A stretch of 64,000 nt of DNA from Herbidospora galbida (GTDB lineage: Bacteria; Actinomycetota; Actinomycetes; Streptosporangiales; Streptosporangiaceae): assembly GCF_005233835.1 (NCBI RefSeq), contig NZ_SZQA01000005.1, positions 1 to 64,000 on the forward strand. Direction: 5' to 3'. This document shows, one piece after another, positions 18,089 to 27,821 of this stretch; the first letter of the stretch is position 1; each line of letters begins with the position of its first letter. The translations under genes were made by a program, and so were the position numbers. The notes under the pieces were generated by a model. That model was given only the letters and a program-made list of their open reading frames with translations, did no database searches and was not told the DNA's origin.

Positions 18089-18910
18089 TCAGCCCTTCGT
18101 GGAACCGGCGGTCACACCGTCGGCGATCTGACGCTGGAGGAACAGGTAGACGAGAAGTACGGGTACGGCGGCGATCAGGACCCCGGACGCGAAGGTGGGA
18201 ATGTTGTCGGTGTACTGACCGCGCAGGGAGGTGACCCCGACCATGAGTGTCCGGTGGTCGGCCGACGGCATCATCAGCAGCGCGATGAGCACGTCGTTCC
18301 AGCAGAACAGGGCGTCCAGGATGCCGACCGACAGCAACGCCGGCCGGCCGATGGGCACCATGATCCGGCGGTAGACGCCGTAGACGGTGTTGCCGTCGAT
18401 GCGGGCAGCGTCCACGATCTCCCTGGGGACCGATCGGTAGTAGCTGGTCATCAGGAACACGGTGAACGGGAGGAACTGCGCCACGTACGCGAGGACCAGC
18501 CCCGGATAGGTGTCGATGAGGCCGGTGTCGGCCATGACCCGCGAGAGCGGCACCATGATCACCTGGAACGGGATGAACAGCGCGGCCAGGCAGCCGATGA
18601 ACAGGGCCTTCGACCCGCGGAACGGCAGCCTGCTGAGCGCGAAGCCCGCCATCGAGCCCAGCCACAGCAGCAGGAACACCGACGTCCCCACCACGAGGAG
18701 CGAGTTGGCGAAGTAGCGCGCCATGCCGACGCTGTTCCACGCCGCCGCGATGTTGTCCCAGTGGAGCGTGTCGGTCAGCGAGAAGCGGTCGAGCACGTAC
18801 TCGCGCCGGGTCTTCATCGCCACGTTGGCGGTGAAGATGAGGGGATAGATCGTGGCCAGGGCCAGGATCGCCATCGGAACGGCGACCACCCACTTGGCGA
18901 CGCGCCGCAT
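18089..18910 (-). CDS. Sugar ABC transporter permease (MalG type)
   Basis: The 273-aa protein has six predicted membrane segments and the EAA loop (DAARIDGNTVYGVYRRIMVP). Its ATG shares one base with the upstream permease stop (TGATG). It belongs to the second CUT1 importer in the window, together with 18910-19875 and 19880-21154, and likely feeds the sugar-acid pathway encoded downstream. No ATPase gene is present in the operon. Confidence 0.9.
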   Translation of the reverse strand: MRRVAKWVVAVPMAILALATIYPLIFTANVAMKTRREYVLDRFSLTDTLHWDNIAAAWNSVGMARYFANSLLVVGTSVFLLLWLGSMAGFALSRLPFRGSKALFIGCLAALFIPFQVIMVPLSRVMADTGLIDTYPGLVLAYVAQFLPFTVFLMTSYYRSVPREIVDAARIDGNTVYGVYRRIMVPIGRPALLSVGILDALFCWNDVLIALLMMPSADHRTLMVGVTSLRGQYTDNIPTFASGVLIAAVPVLLVYLFLQRQIADGVTAGSTKG

Positions 18911-19875
18911 CAGTCCTCCCGTCCCGCGCGGCGCAGCACGCTGATCTGCAGCAGGCCCACCACGAGCATGATGAGGAACAGGACCGTGGAGGCCGCCGAG
19001 GCGAGCGCGGGCCGGTTCATCTGCCCCTGCTGAATCCAGATGTAGTACTCCGGCAGGTAGGTCGACCCCTCGGGCCCGCCGCTGGTCATCACGTAGAGCA
19101 GGCCGAACATCGAGGTCAGCATGCCGATCATCGTCGTGACGAAGACGAACTGGATCGTCTGGCTCAGGCTCGGGATGATCACGTGCCAGATGCTCTGGCG
19201 CAGCGACGCGCCGTCGACCCGGGCGGCGTCGAGCAGCGAGGCATCGAGGGTGGCGAAGCCGGCCAGGAAGACCACCAGGGCCATGCCGAACGTGGCCCAG
19301 ATCTGCACCCCGACGACGGCGAACTTCGCCACGCCCGGGTCGCCCAGCCAGTCGACCGGCCCCAGGCCGATCACGCCGAGGAACTCGTTCAGCGGCCCGT
19401 CGAAGGCGAGCATGAGGTTGAAGATGGCCCCGACGATCACCGGCGACAGCACTGCGGGGAAGAAGTACACGCTGCGGAAGAACCGGTGGCCCGGCACCTT
19501 CAGGAAGATGAACGTCGCCAGCAGCCCCGGGATCGCGACCGCGACCGGCAGGAGCAGCACCAGCAGCCCCACGTTGCCCAGCGCGGTCTGGAACAGCGGG
19601 TCGTCCAGCAGCTCCAGGTAGTTGGCGAAGCCGACCGCCGTGCCGTTGGCGTCGCCGTCTCCGGTGAAGGAGAAGTTGACGCCCAGCGCCAGCGGGTAGA
19701 GCCGCAGCGCCACGATGATCAGGACCGCCGGGGCGATCAGCACGTACGGCGCGAAGCGTTCGGAACGCCCTCTGCGGCGGGCCGCGCCGTGGCGGGACCG
19801 CTCCTTCGTGCCTCCCGCGGCGGCCCGCCCGGATATTTCCGGGCGGACCGTCGGTGAGGTGTTCCTCGTCGACAC
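18910..19875 (-). CDS. Sugar ABC transporter permease (MalF type)
   Basis: The protein has 321 aa with a GTG start 4 bp after the solute-binding protein stop. A basic N-terminal tail of about 40 residues (KERSRHGAARRRGRSER) precedes the first membrane helix. The rest shows the usual six-helix permease with the EAA motif (DAARVDGASLRQSIWHVIIP). It forms the heteromeric channel with the 18089-18910 product. Confidence 0.9.
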   Translation of the reverse strand: MSTRNTSPTVRPEISGRAAAGGTKERSRHGAARRRGRSERFAPYVLIAPAVLIIVALRLYPLALGVNFSFTGDGDANGTAVGFANYLELLDDPLFQTALGNVGLLVLLLPVAVAIPGLLATFIFLKVPGHRFFRSVYFFPAVLSPVIVGAIFNLMLAFDGPLNEFLGVIGLGPVDWLGDPGVAKFAVVGVQIWATFGMALVVFLAGFATLDASLLDAARVDGASLRQSIWHVIIPSLSQTIQFVFVTTMIGMLTSMFGLLYVMTSGGPEGSTYLPEYYIWIQQGQMNRPALASAASTVLFLIMLVVGLLQISVLRRAGRED

Positions 19876-19879
19876 CGGC

Positions 19880-21154
19880 TCAGTTCTCCTGGTCGGAGGC
19901 GGCCAGTTCCTCCACCGCCTCGTCGACGGTCGCCGAGCCGCTCAGCAGCTTCTGCGACAACCGGCCCATCAGGTCGATGGTCTTGGAGTCCATCGCGACG
20001 TGCAGCGCCGGCTTGCCCGCCTTCAGCTGCGCCACGATCTCGCCGACGACGGGGGCGTCCTGCGGCGCGGAGATGGTGGTGTCGGAGGCGATCGCGCCCG
20101 CCTCGGCGGAGAAGGACGACAGGGCGTCGGTGGTGGTCAGCGACCGGACCAGATCAGCGGCGGCCTTGGGGTCCTTGGTCCACTTGGCGACCGCGTAGCC
20201 GATGCCGCCGTCGTAGGGCAGGCTCGGCGTGGCCCCATCGGTGACGACCGGGGCGAGCATGATGCCGACCTTGTCGGGGCCGATGAACTCGCCGAAGTCC
20301 TTCCAGTGACCGATGTCGGACATCAGGCCGATGATGTGGGCGGCCTTGCCGGTGTTGAACACCGAGAAGATGTCGGTGAACATCGCCGTGGAGTTGGCGC
20401 CCTCGTTGTTGAGCTTCTTGTCCCCGGTCTCCTTGAACATCTCGAAGATCTTCTTGACGTGGGGGGACTTCCAGTCGCGCTTGCCGGCGATCCAGTCGTC
20501 GTACTCGGCCGGCGTCAGGACGCCCGAGCCCATACCCGAAAGCCAGAACTGCGGCCCGATGCCCTCCTTGTTGCCGAGGGCGAAGCAGGCGGCGCCGGTC
20601 GCCTTCTTGAGCTTGTCGCAGTTGGCGAGGAACTCGTCCCACGTCGTGGCGGGGGCGGTGATGCCGGCCTTCTCGTAGAGGGCCTTGTTGTAGTAGATCG
20701 GGTGGCCCTGGAGGGTCACCGGGGCGCCGTAGGTCTTGCCGTCCTTGGCGAAGGCCTCCCAGCCGGCCAGGCGCGACTTGTCTTCGGCGACGTACTCGTC
20801 GAGGGGCAGGAGCGAGTCGGCGCGGTCGCGGATCTGGCCGCCGCCGTTGAAGAGCATGACGTCGGGCCCGGTCTTGGTCTGCATCGCCGCGCCGAGCAGG
20901 GTGTAGTACTGCTCGAACGGCTGCGGCACGAACTCGACGGTGACGTTCGGATGTTTCTTGGCGAAGTCGGCCTTCGCCTTCTCGATGTATGTCTTGGCGT
21001 ACGGCTCACCGGACTTCCAGTCCCAGACCACGAGCTTGCTCGCGGGGGCCGCTGCGGCCGATCCGGTCGGCGTCGACGCGGGACGCGTCGCACTGCCGCA
21101 TGCGGCCACAGTCAGCGCTAGGACCACGACGCCCGGCCAAAGGGTTCGCTTCAT
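19880..21154 (-). CDS. Sugar ABC transporter solute-binding lipoprotein
   Basis: The 424-aa protein starts with a lipoprotein signal ending LTVAAC, a Thr/Ala/Pro linker and a family-1 solute-binding domain (KLVVWDWKSGEPYAK, GPDVMLFNGGGQ). GGGAGAG precedes ATG 21154. It is the first structural gene of a six-gene minus-strand run. A GntR-type palindrome at 21215-21236 lies about 60 bp upstream and separates it from the GntR regulator gene. The ligand is probably an oligosaccharide released by the secreted hydrolases around it. Confidence 0.9.
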   Translation of the reverse strand: MKRTLWPGVVVLALTVAACGSATRPASTPTGSAAAAPASKLVVWDWKSGEPYAKTYIEKAKADFAKKHPNVTVEFVPQPFEQYYTLLGAAMQTKTGPDVMLFNGGGQIRDRADSLLPLDEYVAEDKSRLAGWEAFAKDGKTYGAPVTLQGHPIYYNKALYEKAGITAPATTWDEFLANCDKLKKATGAACFALGNKEGIGPQFWLSGMGSGVLTPAEYDDWIAGKRDWKSPHVKKIFEMFKETGDKKLNNEGANSTAMFTDIFSVFNTGKAAHIIGLMSDIGHWKDFGEFIGPDKVGIMLAPVVTDGATPSLPYDGGIGYAVAKWTKDPKAAADLVRSLTTTDALSSFSAEAGAIASDTTISAPQDAPVVGEIVAQLKAGKPALHVAMDSKTIDLMGRLSQKLLSGSATVDEAVEELAASDQEN

Positions 21155-21214
21155 CGCTGTTCACTCTCCCGGCGGCGGCCGGTCGGCCCGGCCGCTCATG
21201 TGAACCGGAACGTA

Positions 21215-21236
21215 ATTCGTATGACGTCTTACGTCA
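21215..21236. promoter_or_regulatory. GntR-type operator candidate with nested palindromes
   Basis: The site contains ATTCGTATGACGTCT, identical to the reverse strand of 13204-13218. It is embedded in a near-palindrome CGTATGACGTCTTACG (21218-21233) and an inverted repeat TGACGT-CTT-ACGTCA (21222-21236). It lies in the 86-bp gap between the GntR gene and the solute-binding protein gene, where a promoter is expected. Confidence 0.7.
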
Positions 21237-21240
21237 ATAC

Positions 21241-21996
21241 TTATTCGGTCGCCGAGAAGATGCGTTGCTGAATCTCCTTGCGGTAGTCCTCCAGCGTGTT
21301 GTCGATGTGGGCGGCCGCCGCCTTCGCCGCGGTCTCGGCGTCGCCGACGCGAATCGCCTGGAAGATCGCCTCGTGCTCCTCGACCGCCTTGGCCGCGTGG
21401 CCGCCGATCGAGCCGCTCATGCCGATCAGGCTCGACTGCGCCTGGAGCCGTCGAGCCTCTCTGACCGCCACCTGAAGGAACATGTTGTGCGAGGCGGTCG
21501 CGATGGCGGTGTGGAAGGCGTCGTCGCCCTCGTTGAACGTGGCCTCGCGCCCCGTGTCGAACCCATGCCGACAGAGACCCGCGGCCTTCTCGATCTCGTG
21601 CAGCTCCGCGGGCGTGGCCCGGTGGGCGGCAAGGCGGCTGGTCTCCATCTCCTGGGTACGCCGGAATTCGAACAACATGTAGACGTGGTCGAGGTCGGCA
21701 GGGAGGAAGAACGGCGCCCACCGGCCGGTGCCGAGCATGCCCTCGTCGTCGGCCACATAGAGGCCCCGGCCCTTGTGCGCCCGCACCCGGCCCAGGGCGG
21801 ACAGGATCTTCACCGCCTCACGGACCACCGTGCGGCTGGTGCCCAGCCGCTGCGCCAGGTCTATCTCCGTGGGCATGCGGTCACCCGGCCGCAGCCGCAG
21901 CCGGCTGATCAGCTCCAGTACCTGTTCCGCCGCCACCTCGTATCCGGGCCGATAAGGACCCGTCGCCCGCTCCACGCCGCTCGTCTGCTCTGCCAC
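21241..21996 (-). CDS. GntR/FadR-family transcriptional regulator
   Basis: The winged helix-turn-helix (GTSRTVVREAVKILSALGRV) and the FCD domain with metal-ligand His residues (AFHTAIA, EEHEAIFQAI) place it in the FadR group, distinct from the 12391-13161 regulator. I chose GTG 21996 (VAEQTSGVE, 251 aa). An upstream in-frame ATG at 22041 would add 15 residues and include a small inverted repeat (CCTCA-CTA-TGAGG, 22021-22033) that looks regulatory. It precedes and probably controls the transporter/dehydratase operon. Confidence 0.88.
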   Translation of the reverse strand: MAEQTSGVERATGPYRPGYEVAAEQVLELISRLRLRPGDRMPTEIDLAQRLGTSRTVVREAVKILSALGRVRAHKGRGLYVADDEGMLGTGRWAPFFLPADLDHVYMLFEFRRTQEMETSRLAAHRATPAELHEIEKAAGLCRHGFDTGREATFNEGDDAFHTAIATASHNMFLQVAVREARRLQAQSSLIGMSGSIGGHAAKAVEEHEAIFQAIRVGDAETAAKAAAAHIDNTLEDYRKEIQQRIFSATE

Positions 21997-22052
21997 ACCC
22001 CCAAGAGTACGACTGATCGACCTCACTATGAGGCCGCACATCCCAGGCCAGA

Positions 22053-22081
22053 GGGGGGCCGGGCGCCGAGTCCGGCCCCCC
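22053..22081 (-). terminator. Terminator hairpin after the secreted GH141-like gene
   Basis: GGGGGGCCGG and its complement form 10-bp arms around a 9-nt loop, 10 bp past the stop of the 22091-24478 gene. It separates this unit from the GntR regulator gene transcribed in the same direction. Confidence 0.65.
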
Positions 22082-22090
22082 CGGTCCTGG

Positions 22091-24478
22091 CTACCCCCGC
22101 AGGGTCCAGCGCTGGTTGGCGCCGGCGTGGCAGGTCCACAGCGCCAGGCGGCTGCCGTTGGCCGTGGCGTTGCCGGACACGTCCAGGCACAGTCCCGACT
22201 GGACGCCGGAGATGGTGCCGTTGGCGTTGACGGTCCACCGCTGGTTGGCGCCGCCGTTGCAGTCCCAGATCACCACCGGGGTCCCGTTGGCGGTCCCCTG
22301 GCCCGAGGCGTCCAGGCACTTGTTCCCGAACACCGTGAACTGGCCGGACGACGTCCGCGACCACCGCTGGGTGGACACCCCGGAGCAGTCCCAGATGTGC
22401 GTCGGAGATCCGTTGGCGTTGCTGTTGTTCTGGACGTCGACGCACCGGTTCGATTGGACGCCGACGAGCTCCACGGTCTGCGGATTGGTGGTGCCGCCCT
22501 GCGGCCCCGCGGCGTTCATGACGGCCTGCGCGCCCGAGGGCCAGGCGCCGTTGGAGACCACGACGTTGTTGTTGACGACGTTGCCCCGGTCACCGTTGGT
22601 CACGTTGGTGGAACTGCTGCTGGTCCAGTTCCCGGTGACCGTCCAGTTGCCCATGTTCTCTCCACCCCAGTAGTTGGCGGTGGCCCACACCCCGATGGAG
22701 GAGAAGACGTTGTTCCTGACCGTGTAGTACTTGGACCCCTCGTCGAAGTAGACGCCGAAGTGCCCGTTGGTGCGCAGGCAGTAGTTGTCGCTGATGACCG
22801 CGCCCGGGTTCCACGACAGGGTGTAGATGCAGCCGCCGTCGTTCATCTGCTGCATCACGTCGTGGACGTAGTTGCCGATGAGCCGGTTGTTCGAGGCGGT
22901 CGTCGGGGTCGTGTAGCGGGGCTGGTAGTTGTACAGGCCCCGGTTGGCGTACTGGGTGTTGCCGCCGGTGTCGTTGGCGCCCCAGCCGTAGCCGATCGAC
23001 ATGCCGGTGTAGGGCATGTTGTAGACCTCGTTGTACGACACCGTCGCGTCGCTGACGTAGGTGGTCAGCACCGACACGATGCCCCGGTAGTCCAGGCCCA
23101 GGTCGTGGATGCGGTTGTTGCTGATCGTGATGTTGCGGTTGACCATGCGCTGGTCGCTGGGGTGGTGGGCGTCGGCCCTGACCCCGCCGACCACGACGCC
23201 GCCGGCCGAGCTGCGGGCGATCTCCGACCGGGTGATCGTGATGTTGCTGGCGGCCAGGCCGACGCCGCTGGTGTTGGCGTTGGCGTCGTTGCCGATCCCG
23301 ATGGCGGTCTGCCCGAGGTTGACGAACTGGGAGTCGCCGAAGGTGATGTTGTCGGCCGCCGAGATCTGCACGGCGGCGGGCATCTGGTTCCAGTTCGGAC
23401 GGGCCGCCTCGAACTGCGTGCAGCCGTTGTGGCAGGTCGAGAAGCCGGGCCAGTTCCAGTTGCCGTAGATGTAGGAACCGGTCTGCTGGTCGACGAAGCC
23501 CTGGTTGCTGCTCGGCCCGAGCCACGTCGTGCCGGTGAAGGTGATGCCGGAGAACGCGATGTGGTGGGCGGGCGCGGACAGGGTGCCGCCCACCGACACC
23601 AGCGACTGCAGCACCGGCATCTCGACGCTGACGCTGCTCATGTTCTGGCCGGAGGCCGGGATGTAGTAGAGGACCCCGGTGCCGGTGTTCAGGTACCACT
23701 CGCCCGCGGCGTCGAGGAACTCGTAGGCGTTGGCCAGGTAGAGCGGCCCGGCCCGGTGGGGCTGGGTGAAGGTGTCGTAGCCGAAGTTGTTGTTGTTCCA
23801 GGCCGGCTGCTGCATCGTGATCTGGCCGCCGCTGATGCTCTGCACCGGGGAGTACCGGTCGGTGAACGACCCGACGCTCTCCATCTCGACCCGGCTCTGG
23901 TTGGCCAGGTTGTTGAGGTAGTTCAGGGCGCTGTTGGTGAACCGCATGCCGGTGCTGCTCGCGGTGAAGTCGGCCCGGTTCACCTGGGTGCGCGCCCTGG
24001 TCGCGGCGGCGCCGTTGACGTAGAGCTGGCGGGTGTCGACGCCGGTGCCCACGTTGGCGCGCCAGATGTTCCTGCCGGAGTCGGCGAGCGTCCAGCCGGT
24101 GACGGCGCGGGCGCCGGTGATCACCGGCCGGGCGCCGGCGGCGGCCTGCCAGCGCACGGTGTATCCGTTGTTGCCCGAGTCGGCGGCCGTCAGCCGGAGC
24201 GGCGCGGTCAGCCGGTAGGTGCCCGCGGCCAGTTCGACCACGATGTCGCCGGACATGGCGGCGTTCTGCGATCGCACCGCCGTCTGGGCCGCCGAGATCG
24301 AGCACGGCTGCGCCGAGGTGCACGCGGTGCCCGAACCGGTGGCCGAGACGTACAGGGTCGTGGTCGCCGCGGCGGCCGGGGAGACCGGCGCCGCGACGGT
24401 GACCGCGACGGTCAGCCCGAGCGCCGTCGTCGCGGTGGACAGCACCCTTCTCAGGGCGGCTAAGGAGCGTGGGAGCAT
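22091..24478 (-). CDS. Secreted GH141-like beta-helix glycoside hydrolase with CBM13
   Basis: The protein has 795 aa; ATG 24478 has AAGGAAAG upstream. Residues 1-38 form a signal peptide ending SPAAAA. The beta-helix catalytic region (about 40-660) matches the cytoplasmic paralogue at 14072-16900 motif by motif: LTAADSGNNGYTV, DTRQLYVNG, FGYDTFTQP, GEWYLNTGTGVLYY, YGWGANDTGG, GVYFDEGSK. A ricin-type CBM13 trefoil (about 668-795) with three QRW repeats ends the protein. It probably cleaves fucosylated or xylan-type polymers outside the cell. It follows the CE1 esterase gene by 46 bp and is likely co-transcribed with it. Confidence 0.78.
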   Translation of the reverse strand: MLPRSLAALRRVLSTATTALGLTVAVTVAAPVSPAAAATTTLYVSATGSGTACTSAQPCSISAAQTAVRSQNAAMSGDIVVELAAGTYRLTAPLRLTAADSGNNGYTVRWQAAAGARPVITGARAVTGWTLADSGRNIWRANVGTGVDTRQLYVNGAAATRARTQVNRADFTASSTGMRFTNSALNYLNNLANQSRVEMESVGSFTDRYSPVQSISGGQITMQQPAWNNNNFGYDTFTQPHRAGPLYLANAYEFLDAAGEWYLNTGTGVLYYIPASGQNMSSVSVEMPVLQSLVSVGGTLSAPAHHIAFSGITFTGTTWLGPSSNQGFVDQQTGSYIYGNWNWPGFSTCHNGCTQFEAARPNWNQMPAAVQISAADNITFGDSQFVNLGQTAIGIGNDANANTSGVGLAASNITITRSEIARSSAGGVVVGGVRADAHHPSDQRMVNRNITISNNRIHDLGLDYRGIVSVLTTYVSDATVSYNEVYNMPYTGMSIGYGWGANDTGGNTQYANRGLYNYQPRYTTPTTASNNRLIGNYVHDVMQQMNDGGCIYTLSWNPGAVISDNYCLRTNGHFGVYFDEGSKYYTVRNNVFSSIGVWATANYWGGENMGNWTVTGNWTSSSSTNVTNGDRGNVVNNNVVVSNGAWPSGAQAVMNAAGPQGGTTNPQTVELVGVQSNRCVDVQNNSNANGSPTHIWDCSGVSTQRWSRTSSGQFTVFGNKCLDASGQGTANGTPVVIWDCNGGANQRWTVNANGTISGVQSGLCLDVSGNATANGSRLALWTCHAGANQRWTLRG

Positions 24479-24524
24479 GGGATCTTTCCTTGATGGGGGG
24501 TGTGTTCGGCGGGAGGCCGCTTTC

Positions 24525-26366
<1,842 letters not shown>

Positions 26367-27821
26367 TCATCTGGGGACGCCGAGAGCGCGGAGTTCCGGT
26401 TTACGAATCTTGCCGGAACCCGTCTTCGGAAGGGCGTCGACGACGTCGAAATACACGGGGATCTTGTATTTCGCGAGCCGGGCGCGTAGAAAGGCGGTCA
26501 GCTCCCCGGCGGTCACCTCCGCGCCCGCCGCGGGCACGAGGAAGGCGCGGCCCACCTCGCCCCACCGGGGGTCCGGCACGCCGACCACGGCGGCCTCCGC
26601 CACCGCCGGGTGGGTGAACAGCACCGCCTCGACCTCGGCCGGATAGACGTTCTCGCCGCCGGAGATGTACATGTCCTTGACACGGTCGACGATGGTCAGA
26701 TGGCCCTCGTCGTCCATGACCCCGATGTCGCCGGAGTGGAACCAGCCGTCCTCGGTGAGCGCGGCGGCGGTCGCCTCGGGGTTGCCCCAGTAGCCGGGGG
26801 TCACGTTCGGCCCCTGGATGAGCACCTCTCCGGGCGTTCCGGGGGGAGCGTCCACCCGCACGTCGGCGAAGAAGACCGGGACCCCGGCCGAGCCGGCCCG
26901 GCGTTCGCTGTCGGCCGCCTCCAGGAAGGTGGCGCCGGGGGCGGTCTCGGTCAGGCCGTAGCCCTGGCAGAACACCAGGCCCCGTTCCTGGTAGGCGCGG
27001 ATCAGCGCCACCGGGATCGGCGCCCCGCCGGACATGAGGGTGCGCAGCGACGACAGGTCGGCGTCGGCCCAGCGGGGTGAGCGGGCGAAGGCGGCGAACA
27101 TGGTGGTGACGCCGAACATCCAGGTGACGCGGTGTTCCTCGATGAGGTCGTAGCAGCGGTCGACGTCCCACGACGGCATGATCACCGAGGTGCCACCCTT
27201 GAGGAAGGTCGGCAGGAGGGTCTGGTTCAGCGCCGCGACGTGGAAGAGCGGCGCGCTGATCAGCGTCACCTCGCTGCTCGTCAGGTCCACCCCGATCATC
27301 ATGTTGACGCAGTTCCACACCAGGTTGGCGTGGGTGAGCATGGCGCCCTTCGGGCTGCCGGTGGTGCCCGAGGTGTAGAGGATCAGCGCCACGTCGCCGG
27401 GCGCGACCGCGACGTCGATCGGATCGGGGTCGCCGCCCTCGATCCACGTCTCGAGCTCGTCGAGACCCACGGCCGGCACGTCCATCTCCGCCGGGGCGAA
27501 GGCGGGGTCGTAGACGAGGAGCGAGGCCCCCGAGTCGCGCAGCATGTACGCGATCTCGGGCGCGGCCAGGCGGAAGTTCAGCGGGACGAACACCCCGCCG
27601 AGCAGGTGCGTGGCGAACATGGTCTCGGCCAGCGCGACGTGGTTGGGGCCGAGGTAGGCGACCCGGTCGCCCGGCCGGATGTCCAGCCGGGAGGCCAGGC
27701 GGGTGGTTCTCTCGTGGAACTCGGCGTAGGTCACCGGCCGGCCCGCCTGCACGAACGCGGTCCGGCCGGGGCTCATCCGGGCGCGGCGGGCGGGCCAGCC
27801 GCCGAGCCCGGCGTTACGCAT
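26367..27821 (-). CDS. AMP-forming acyl-CoA ligase (aryl/feruloyl-CoA synthetase-like)
   Basis: The 484-aa protein is complete for the ANL superfamily: P-loop LYTSGTTGSPKG, GYGLTET, GWFHSGD, DRVKDMYISGGENVYP and the catalytic Lys in KTGSGKIRK. It activates a carboxylic acid to its CoA thioester. The N-terminal GLGGWPARRARMSP recalls, from memory, actinobacterial feruloyl-CoA synthetases. Together with CE1 esterases and an MHS importer this suggests a hydroxycinnamate or other aromatic acid, but a fatty or aliphatic acid is not excluded. The ATG overlaps the MFS gene's stop by 8 bp. Confidence 0.82.
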   Translation of the reverse strand: MRNAGLGGWPARRARMSPGRTAFVQAGRPVTYAEFHERTTRLASRLDIRPGDRVAYLGPNHVALAETMFATHLLGGVFVPLNFRLAAPEIAYMLRDSGASLLVYDPAFAPAEMDVPAVGLDELETWIEGGDPDPIDVAVAPGDVALILYTSGTTGSPKGAMLTHANLVWNCVNMMIGVDLTSSEVTLISAPLFHVAALNQTLLPTFLKGGTSVIMPSWDVDRCYDLIEEHRVTWMFGVTTMFAAFARSPRWADADLSSLRTLMSGGAPIPVALIRAYQERGLVFCQGYGLTETAPGATFLEAADSERRAGSAGVPVFFADVRVDAPPGTPGEVLIQGPNVTPGYWGNPEATAAALTEDGWFHSGDIGVMDDEGHLTIVDRVKDMYISGGENVYPAEVEAVLFTHPAVAEAAVVGVPDPRWGEVGRAFLVPAAGAEVTAGELTAFLRARLAKYKIPVYFDVVDALPKTGSGKIRKPELRALGVPR

